Assembly: GCF_910592395.1 (NCBI RefSeq)
Contig: NC_088324.1
Location: 5,484,953 to 5,548,952 of the forward strand
Length of the DNA: 64,000 bases
Source: Lineus longissimus
Lineage: Eukaryota > Nemertea > Pilidiophora > Heteronemertea > Lineidae
Reading direction: 5' to 3'
Positions 56,462-64,000 of the stretch are shown piece after piece. The notes below the pieces were generated by a model. It had not been told where the DNA came from and made no database searches. It saw only the letters and a program-made list of their open reading frames with translations. The position numbers were made by a program, and so were the translations under genes. Numbering within the stretch: the first letter of the stretch is position 1; each line of letters opens with the position of its first letter.

Positions 56462-57290
56462 GGAAGAAGGCGAAATGGGAAGAAGGCGAAATAATACAAA
56501 GGCGGGGGCGGGTAAAGGCGAGATAGGATGAAGGCGAATTAGGACAAAGATAAACTAGGACAAGGTAAGATTAAGACAATGGCAAACTGAGACGAAGGCA
56601 AAAATGGATACGGCAACTTGTGATAAGGCAAGATAAAACAGAGGCAAAAAAGCATAAGGCGAAAAATGAAAAGGCGAAAAAAGACAAAGGCAAGATAGAA
56701 TTAGGCGGATTGGGAAGAGGCAAAATAGAAAAAGGCAAAGTAGGAAGAAGGCGAAATGGGAAGAAGGCGAAATAATACAAAGGCGGGGGCGGGTAAAGGC
56801 GAGATAGGATGAAGGCGAATTAGGACAAAGATAAACTAGGACAAGGTAAGATTAAGACAATGGCAAACTGAGACGAAGGCAAAAATGGATAAGGCAAGAT
56901 AAAACAGAGGCAAAAAAGCATAAGGCGAAAAATGAAAAGGCGAAAAAAGACAAAGGCAAGATAGAATTAGGCGGATTGGGAAGAGGCAAAATAGAAAAAG
57001 GCAAAGTAGGAAGAAGGCGAAATGGGAAGAAGGCGAAATAATACAAAGGCGGGGAGGGTAAAGGCGAGATAGGATGAAGGCGAATTAGGACAAAGGTAAA
57101 TTAGGACAAGGTGAAATAGGAGAGGCAGATTAAGACAATGGCAAACTGAGACTAAGGCAAGAATGGATAAGGCAACTTGTGATAAGGCAAGATAAAACAG
57201 AGGCAAATAGCATAAGGCGAAAAATGAAAAGGCGAAAAAAGACAAAGGCGAGATAGAATAAGGCGGATTGGGAAGAGGCAAAATTGGAAA
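56462..57290. repeat. Higher-order tandem repeat in the right array of the foldback element
   Basis: The 15/16-bp units are organised in three larger copies starting at about 56461, 56742 and 57008 (periods about 281 and 266 bp), each beginning AGGAAGAAGGCGAAATGGGA. Confidence 0.85.
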
Positions 57291-58258
57291 AGGCGAAATA
57301 GGAGAAGGCGAAATGTATATTTTTTAAAGGCAAAATGGGAAAAGGCGAAAAAAGACAAGGCGAAATGGGCATGAACCACTAGTCCATGAGAAATAACTAT
57401 ACCAATAAGCCAGTCTACTGTATGTAGTAGCATGTAATACGTTGAATTTCGGCCACTAAAATTATGATACTCAAGTTTCACCTATCTAAGACAGGTTGTT
57501 AGTTTCTTCCGAAATCGACACAAAGGCAGCGCCGAAACATGACGTAATGACCATCGGGTAAATTGGTGTCGCCAACCCAACCAAATTAGACATGTTGAAT
57601 AGCATCGAATGAATACATGTGTGTATGTGCTCATTTTGAGGCCTGACCTAAATATTTAGAAACGGTCTCTAATCGGTGATACTAGAGTAACTTCATTAAT
57701 TGACAAGAGCTTTGAGTTTTGAAGTCATTCAAATCCCTTGAAGAGTGCCGCAGAGTTGTTATGTTCAGTCGAAATACCGACAGATGTTCCAGGAGTGAGC
57801 TGGTGAGTTTCAATATAACTCATCAAGCGGGGAGTAGATCCACATTCAGTTCAACCGGACAGCCCGAGGAAGCAACGCCGCCCAGACTTATCCTCCGCAG
57901 TCAGGTAAGATTATGACGGTTGGTTAAAGCTGTTACGCTTTGTTTTTCAAGCACTATTCGTGAATATTGCATTTTTTATGAATACTAGCTAGTGGGTGAA
58001 AATTTCATGATAAGTATTTTACTCTTTGCATTTTTTTGTAACGAACAATTACTTTTTTCTTGACGGAATGCAATAGAACTATTGCCATATCGGTTTCATT
58101 TTTCTGGTGTATTCTCGTTTTTTTTTTCTTTTCGTTTTCGTTTATTCTGATTCGAACGAGATGACCGGTTTTCATCTTACGATGTATTATCGTGTTACTA
58201 GTTTGGCTGACAGTTAACTCTGCTCTCTTTTCTTCCGTAGATTACCTTTTGTTTACAG

Positions 58259-58318
58259 CCATCATGAGAACCTTCGTCGTTCTGGTGACAATAGCTGTGC
58301 ATCTAGCAGCTTCAGCAG
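58259..58318 (+). CDS. Secreted two-LamG-domain gene, signal-peptide exon
   Basis: Coding starts at ATG 58264. The exon begins after the acceptor TTGTTTACAG (58258) and ends at the donor GCAG then GTATGT (58319). The 18 complete codons (MRTFVVLVTIAVHLAASA) form a signal peptide with a hydrophobic core and small residues at the cleavage site. It leaves phase 1, as is usual for signal-peptide exons joined to extracellular modules. A plausible upstream non-coding exon ends at 57904 (CGCAGTCAG then GTAAGA). Joining all six coding exons gives 1275 nt, exactly 425 codons including the stop. Confidence 0.85.
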
Positions 58319-58491
58319 GTATGTGTTTTTTTTCACGGAAAACGGGTAAAACGTCACCGCCAAATTTCATTGGCATGATATTTTCACTGATTTTACGAAT
58401 AACCTCGATTCTGTCATCAACTGTACTATCAAAAACAGATTAGTTAAAAAAAACTCTAATTTAAAAACCAGAAATATAGCCTTTCTTTCAG

Positions 58492-58534
58492 TAGCTGTAT
58501 ATCAGGGACCAGTCTACCGATTCAGACGACTCTT
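58492..58534 (+). CDS. Secreted two-LamG-domain gene, linker exon 1
   Basis: 43 nt between CTTTCTTTCAG and the donor CTCTT then GTACGT. It enters with 2 nt and leaves with 2 nt, precisely bridging the signal exon and the first LamG exon. It encodes AVYQGPVYRFRRL. Its place, length and phases match linker exon 2 (62322-62367), showing that linker plus LamG is a duplicated unit. Confidence 0.72.
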
Positions 58535-59729
58535 GTACGTCTGGACCGCATTCGCTCTCTACTACCCAATGGCATTTACTTCTTAGTTGTTCATTTAAAC
58601 ATTTCATCACCATGTTGATTGTATGTACAGCTCTTTTGGGGGGGGGGGGGGGATGGGGGCGGGGGGGGGGGGGGGGGTGATTGAATGACGTTTGAAGGGA
58701 TACGGGTTCTTCTTTGCGAGATTGCTGCCCTTATCCCGCACGCATGGCGGATTTATTCGGGGGAATTTACACCAAATAACACCCGGCTGAAAGGCGTCTG
58801 ACGCCATTGCCCTGGTCGGGATATGATGGAAGGGCAGATGATTCATGCACTATAGGTTATCATCAATTTCAGCAACAAGCACCTTCTGTGGTTACTGGAG
58901 TATCTGTCAAGGATGGACTTAAGAAGCAGAGACACTGGGTGAACTTTCCGAAAAAAATTACAAGTCCGAAACTTAAAATATGAAATAATATAAAGAATGC
59001 TGCTTGCTAACTTATATCAAAGATACATCTTGGGTTAATAACAAATATTGAATAAATGAAACAGTCTTTCAGGTTGATATCTTCTTAATTATGAAAAACA
59101 AAATAATTTTTTGATGCAAGGAATGAGCAAACCTGTTCACTTTTCTCTGCCCAAAACTTTATCACTGCGTGAATAATGGTCATTGCTGGGGTAAGCTAGC
59201 ATTTTGCCGAAACAAATCACCTACATGTTGATAGTTTATGAGTAAATGGTGATTTTATTTGCAGCTTTTTCAATTTCTTCCGATGGGCATGATCATGAGG
59301 TTTTACAAGGAACCAGTTTTGGACCCACCTTGCACTGAAGGCCAATGTGCAGACGTGGGCATAGGCCTATACATGTATATGTTAAAGCATATGACAAATC
59401 TGTGGCCTGTACAGGAATTTTATTAGATAATCCTGAAGTATGGTAACTTTACAGGCAGTATGGCCAAGAACAACGATGTAAGAGCATGGTGAAATGACAT
59501 GTTATTCATATTACATGACTTTTCCATTCATTGATGGTTTGCAAAGCTTCATGCCACTTGTATATCTAATAAAGAGCAAACTGAAAGAGTTTTTATCATG
59601 CATCGGAAAAATCTTCGATTTCAGAGTTGTTTCGGACTGATTTTTCTGGTTCCAATGGATATTCGTAAGTATGTACGACTGTTCACGGTGTCGGGCATGG
59701 TGAATGTCGATAGAAAAATTTCGCGCGTA

Positions 59730-59996
59730 TGGCAAGCCGTTCGTCCAATAACTTCCAAAACTTAGTTTCATGGAAGAAAACCATGGTTTTTTTCAAGCAT
59801 AGGTTTATTTTTAAAATACATAGTTTTCTTGCAAAAAACTTGGTTTCTGATTAAAAAATTGTGTTTTTTAATAATAAACCTACGCTTCTTCCATAAATCA
59901 TTGATTCATTGAGAAAAGCGTGGATTCTTCCATGAAACCACGTTTTAAAATTACTGAAAACTAGGTTTTCTTAATTATTGGACACACGGCTTGCCA
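59730..59996. mobile_element. 267-bp MITE, TA target site, related to the 23914/28461 termini
   Basis: The termini TGGCAAGCCG...TCCAATAA and the complement ending GGCTTGCCA are flanked by TA (59728-59729, 59997-59998). The interior is made of alternating 'aaaac..ggttt' motifs as in the 23.9-28.4 kb elements. It lies in the second intron of the LamG gene. Confidence 0.78.
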
Positions 59997-60365
59997 TATG
60001 CTCGACGTTTAGCATTCTGCCACGGATCAAGTATAGCTTTAGTGCTATAATTCCTTGATTCTGCTATATTCAGTGAATTATGTTGTTTATTACAAACCCA
60101 CGTATTATGATGATAATCTTTGTTGTTGCATATCCAGTAAAAGAAGTAAAATACGTGCACATGTATGCATTAGATGAAAAAATATACAGTGGTTATTTTT
60201 CCAAAGCCTCTTCGCAATAGTTAATAGGTCCGGACTAAAGAAGCTAATTTACATGTAGGTCCGTTTTGGGTTTTGTTTCCGGTCGGGTTTTTTACCTAAG
60301 TGACAGGAGTAATCAAACTTCTGTTTGCAATTTGCCATGTAACTTCTTCTTTTCAATACATGTAG

Positions 60366-60922
60366 GTCTGAAGGAGGGGCCTCGTCCGTCTATGACAACG
60401 AATTTGGCCGAAATGTTCTTCAGCTTGATGGAATCAACCAGTACGCTCTTGTCCCTGCAGTACGGTTCCAGGAAACCGACTTCACCATCGAAATGTGGTT
60501 CAAAACAACCGCAAATAACAAGAGGCAGGTCCTAATTGGCGACTGGTCAAAGCCTTGGCAGTTTCTGATTGAGGTGACGGCGAGTGGGGAAATCGAGGTC
60601 ACCCTCAGACGAAACATCAACAGTGCAGGAAGTGATCCCAAGCAGAATCTGTTGACCGCCAGAGGAGGCACCGTGGAAGTGGGCCAATGGCAGTACCTCC
60701 AAGTGAAATACGCCCACGGGCCTGGTACTTGTCTCGTTTACCTGAATGACGTCGAGGTGGCACAAAGCACTACCACTTATACGGATCACAACCTACAGGT
60801 TAACACCCACGAACAATACGAGATCGGCTACAAGAAAGACTCCAATAGCGACTACTTCAAGGGACGAATTGGCTTCCTCAGAATCCTTAACGAGGTTTTT
60901 AACCTTGCCGCCCCTGCACATG
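60366..60922 (+). CDS. Secreted two-LamG-domain gene, LamG domain 1 exon
   Basis: 557 nt from the acceptor AATACATGTAG to the donor CACATG then GTAAGA. One exon encodes one concanavalin A-like jelly-roll domain of the LamG/pentraxin-like type: VLQLDGINQYALVPAVRF, TDFTIEMWFKTTANNKRQV, WQYLQVKYAHGPGTCLVYLN, EQYEIGYKKDSNSDYFKGRI. The order 'LQLDG..YA.VP / FTIE.WFK / W.yl.V.y....c.vYlN / F.GRI..L' is the family pattern. Such domains bind glycans or proteins outside the cell; the ligand is unknown. About 65% similar by eye to domain 2. Confidence 0.88.
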
Positions 60923-62321
60923 GTAAGAGGTTCAATTTTCCACCTTGACGAAGTTCGGCTTGCGATGGACTTGTAAATGTAATGAAGTTGCGATTGCTGA
61001 TCCATTACGAGTTGTGCTTCGTTTGTAGTATCTTTTCAGTTAATGTTTCAGCCATTCAATCGCAAGTGCATGCAGCCCTCGTCGACTGGAAGTGAGCATA
61101 AATAATACTTACCACTCCCTATCGCAACCCCTTCGTACGACAACCACAGAACGGTGAATTCTTTGCTTGTCGGCACACAGGCCATCCTTTCGACAGAAAG
61201 CGATGAACGCTGCAAGGCTCGGGCTAATAATACAACCACTTGTACAATGAGAAAACCGTACGAGTGGCCCATCCGAGTATCCAGATTGCATGAGACGAGT
61301 TTCAACGGCCTGAAAGCTTGAGACCGGTGCGGACGGTTTTTCAACAGTCAGAGTCTGGGTTGCTCACGAGCATTCTCGTGCAATACCGATATTTTTATTT
61401 GAACGCTCAGGTATTGTTCATGCATCTTTCAAACATTTCTCTCAAAATAAACTCTGCTAAGTTATGAGGAGCAGTGGGGTTTGTGTATCAAATTAAACAA
61501 CGAAAAATTTGGTTTTAAATGCTTTTGACAGCTTCCATATTTTCACCAAACCTAGCGGTTATGGTTGCCTAGCCGTAACCGCTGAATTCAAAACGAGGCT
61601 TCGTTTGTAAATACTGTAGTGCACTTAGACTGTAAAGTGCGGTTCGTTTTAAATCCAGATATTTTTTGTTGTATTATGAAAGCCGGCCCATGGTACACTG
61701 TCAGTAGTTTTAGATGAATTTGAATGGGCTTTTGAGGCATTTTTGGGAGGTTTTCATGGTCTTGTATCTGCCGGATCAATTCACTTTTGGTATTTGATAA
61801 TTGTAATGTATCTGCCTACAAATGCTTCAGCACAACCCGATCTCGACGTGGATCATTTTTTGTTAAAATCTTGGCATCGTGGCGAATTTTTATGTCATAT
61901 CAACACTTTTTGGTCATGGTTTTAGGTTATAATCTCTAACCATAGCATTAATTGATAACTAAATGTTTGTTCATAGGAATCGCATATGACTGTCATATAT
62001 CTAGACAATGCAAAGACGTGCTCAGTCCTCTGAAACTGAGAGAAAATGGGCAGAGATTGTGCACGTGTCCAAAAAACCGTAATCATTTATAAGCATTGAT
62101 TAAGACTTTTTTCACCCATTCTTACTAAATATCAAGAATCGAAGTACATACATGTATGTATGTCGAAAACCACTCGTTATACTAAGATGCTTTCTAAGAG
62201 AGCATTGACTAGGCAGTTTTTGACTTCTGTCTTGTTTTACTCGCCTGCGTGCGCCATACTTACTGTAGTTAGGCTGTGGTGGCTGATTAATCAAGAATAC
62301 GATTGTAATATCTATTTGCAG
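60923..62321. other. Intron between LamG1 and linker exon 2
   Basis: From about 61325 onward it matches the minus arm (36800-37850). No extra exon is required by phase. Confidence 0.6.
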
Positions 62322-62367
62322 AGCTCTATCACACTGAATTCTCAGGACCTACAGATCACATTGAATC
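62322..62367 (+). CDS. Secreted two-LamG-domain gene, linker exon 2
   Basis: 46 nt between ATCTATTTGCAG and the donor GAATC then GTGAGT. It enters with 2 nt and leaves with 2 nt, joining LamG1 (phase 1 out) to LamG2 (needs 1 nt). It encodes LYHTEFSGPTDHIE. The same exon with the same splice sites is kept in the minus-arm copy (36794-36749), which supports it strongly. Confidence 0.88.
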
Positions 62368-62584
62368 GTGAGTTAGCCATGTCACTATCCCATAGCGAAT
62401 ATAGAATTTCAGACTTTTAGTGAACAAGAGAATTTAAAACCCATTAAGAGCAGTCCAATGGAACAAGAAAAACACAATTTCTGCTTCTTTGGCAATAATT
62501 TGTGTATAACTTTATACACATCTCTTTGGCCTTGTAGTCTGATTGAGAAGTAAAACCCAGGTTCATTCACTTCATCTCTTTCAG

Positions 62585-63135
62585 AATCAGCGAAGGTGCC
62601 TCCTTCGTCTTCGACAGTGAGTTAAACAAACTCGTCCTGGAGCTTAATGGTACTGGGTATGCTCATGTCCCCGCGGTCAAGTTCCAGAAGCAGGACTTTA
62701 CCATCGAAATGTGGTTCAAATCAATTGCAAACGGCAAGAGGCAAGTCCTTTTCGCCGATTGGTCCAAACCATGGCAATTCATTATTGCGGTAAAGGCCGA
62801 CGGGAAGATACAGGTGGATCTCAGACGAAACATCAACAGTGCAGGAAGCGATCCGAAACAGAATCTGATTGAAGCCAGTGGTGGCTCTGTGACCCGTGGC
62901 GTTTGGCAACACCTTGTCGTCACGTATTGGCACGTGTCTGGTACGTGTGTTATTTACCTAAATGACCAAGTGGTGAGCTCCCTCAGTACCACATATCCTG
63001 ATCACGACCTACAGGTGAATGACCATCCAACCTACGAAGTCGGCTACAAGAAGGACGGCAATAGCGACTTCTTTAAGGGGCGCATTGCACTCCTGAGTGT
63101 TGATGGCAACGCGTACAACTTACTTGGCCGTTCAG
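62585..63135 (+). CDS. Secreted two-LamG-domain gene, LamG domain 2 exon
   Basis: 551 nt from the acceptor CATCTCTTTCAG to the donor CGTTCAG then GTAAGA. It encodes ISEGASFVFDSELNKLVLEL, TIEMWFKSIANGKRQVLFAD, VTYWHVSGTCVIYLNDQV and GNSDFFKGRIALLSVDGNAY. Domain type as for exon 60366-60922. The minus-arm copy differs mainly by single substitutions and one 1-nt loss. Confidence 0.9.
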
Positions 63136-63458
63136 GTAAGATATAATCGAAGATGCTAGATAGTCCATTCCTTTTTATTTGTCCGCATAATTTTGAGCTT
63201 TGAGCGTGAACTACTGAATGGATTTCTTTGAAGTTTGTTTGTTAATGATCTGAGCTGCGTGACCACTTTTTTGTTCAGCATTGTCAGTGGCAGGGTGCAG
63301 AAATTACGCACAATTTTCAGCAAAAAATGCATCAAACTAGAATTCCAAATCAGACGAAACGTTTTAAAGAACGCGTTTTGAGCTTTTAAGGTGGTATTAA
63401 TATTGAATTCCTTTCCATCTATGGAACTGACTTACAATGCTTTATCTCTTTTTTATAG

Positions 63459-63481
63459 CTTTTCCATCTTGTGACCACTAA
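63459..63481 (+). CDS. Secreted two-LamG-domain gene, terminal exon
   Basis: After the acceptor CTCTTTTTTATAG the last 23 nt encode a short tail, AFPSCDH, and TAA (63479-63481), in phase with LamG2. The exon and its acceptor are conserved in the minus-arm copy (35608-35586), where the tail reads AFPSCHH. The single Cys near the C-terminus could allow a disulphide-linked dimer (inference). Confidence 0.82.
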
Positions 63482-63582
63482 GATGTCTGCATTACTGAGA
63501 TGCATGCAAATGGCCCTTCCTCGGTTTCTTCTCAGTGAATCGCTTGATTGATGATTATTCTCCAGTATCTACTGTATACATC

Positions 63583-63588
63583 AATAAA
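63583..63588 (+). terminator. Polyadenylation signal of the LamG gene
   Basis: AATAAA 102 nt after the stop codon. Confidence 0.75.
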
Positions 63589-64000
63589 ATCCCTTAAAGT
63601 ATATTTATGTGTGTTTTTTGTTCTTTACGTTTTACGTTTACTGATTAGATCTGAAACTAGTCGAATAGATGAGGCATCGATCAATTTATTACGCGTGCCC
63701 TTCCTATTAGTAAAAAAACACAGCTGAATTTCCAATTTCAGTGCTCTATTTGTACTTTATCACATACTTTACAGTATTCAATAATCGATTATTGAAATCT
63801 GGTCCCCGAATATGTCAGTATATTATTAGATGTTCGCCAACCTGGGCCTTTACCACTCTAGCAACAAAGCAAATATGGCTATGTTATCTACCCTAAGTCG
63901 CTAAGTTCGTATTGTTCTTTTAAATCTGGGGGACCCTTAATCTCTTTCCTGTTGTTTTGTAACGTACATTGGCTTGTGGTAGACTCTTGTATTTTCTTGA
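63589..64000. other. 3' flank of the LamG gene, no feature recognised
   Basis: AT-rich. No exon or repeat boundary is seen. Confidence 0.4.

Larger units (their letters stand above)
53296..57377. mobile_element. Foldback (TU-like) element of 4.08 kb with 15-bp tandem arrays
   Basis: Flanked by a perfect 8-bp direct repeat ACTAGTCC (53288-53295 and 57378-57385). The inverted duplication supplies the empty site (ACTAGGCC once, 39249-39256 on the other strand). The termini are inverted: GGTATCTGCCCATTCCGCC against GGTTCATGCCCATTTCGCC. Inside each terminus lies a long array of 15/16-bp units close to CCTTnTCnnATTTCG: left 53311-54018, and its complement at right 56458-57370. The core (54019-56457) has no recognisable transposase. 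This plan (long inverted arms made of roughly 15-bp tandem repeats, 8-bp target duplication) is that described for the TU elements of sea urchins and for foldback elements in general. Confidence 0.85.
53118..63565 (+). repeat. Plus arm of the large inverted duplication
   Basis: Reverse-complement partner of 35505-39448. It contains the foldback element insertion, the intact LamG gene and a TA-flanked MITE that the other arm lacks. Confidence 0.85.

Noticed and set aside
1-64000. CRISPR arrays, operons, ribosome binding sites, riboswitches
   Set aside because: The tandem repeats here lack unique equal-length spacers with conserved direct repeats, and the gene structure is eukaryotic, so these prokaryotic features do not apply.

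Overview
This window is metazoan nuclear DNA. Genes are far apart and split by GT-AG introns with canonical donors, polyadenylation signals (AATAAA) follow two genes, a short (TTAGGG)n-type interstitial telomeric tract is present, and most of the sequence is mobile-element debris: Penelope-like, DIRS-like, LINE, Harbinger-like, foldback and tRNA-SINE. A marine invertebrate is likely, possibly a deuterostome. The species cannot be fixed from the sequence alone.

Left part (1-23 kb). A minus-strand gene whose first three coding exons join in phase (6443-5995, 4802-4744, 188-108) encodes an EPSTI1-like protein and runs off the left edge; its 4.5-kb second intron is full of dispersed repeats. From 7.3 to 12.2 kb lies a nest of elements: a 0.57-kb hairpin element, then a 4.1-kb structure with inverted arms that holds a Penelope-like fragment and a 1.1-kb Harbinger-like element carrying only a Myb/SANT-type gene. 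An intronless class A GPCR (minus, 13974-12997) and an intronless GT31 beta-1,3-galactosyltransferase-type gene (plus, 21382-22641) are the clearest single-exon genes. More Penelope-like debris lies at 17.3-20.4 kb.

Middle (23.9-33.4 kb). AT-rich TIR elements flanked by TA, a composite repeat with a deletion derivative at 8.3 kb, a perfect 25-bp-arm hairpin, a 91-bp tandem duplication and a few weak exon candidates.

Right half (33.3-63.6 kb). This is organised as a large inverted duplication (about 35.5-39.4 kb against 53.1-63.6 kb). The plus arm carries an intact six-exon gene for a secreted protein with two LamG-type domains (coding 58264-63481; 1275 nt, predicted 424 aa). The minus arm keeps only its second half, with a 1-nt deletion, and its 3' end is duplicated again in a 1149-bp tandem repeat. 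Because each arm carries insertions the other lacks, the arms work as empty sites for each other. They reveal a 4.08-kb foldback element (15-bp tandem arrays, 8-bp target duplication) in the plus arm and a 5'-truncated LINE with an unusually long (>200 bp) target duplication in the minus arm. Between the arms sits a decayed DIRS-type tyrosine-recombinase retrotransposon (about 43.8-50.56 kb). It lies exactly between phase-compatible exons of a gag-like, apparently intron-containing coding unit (42.0-52.0 kb).
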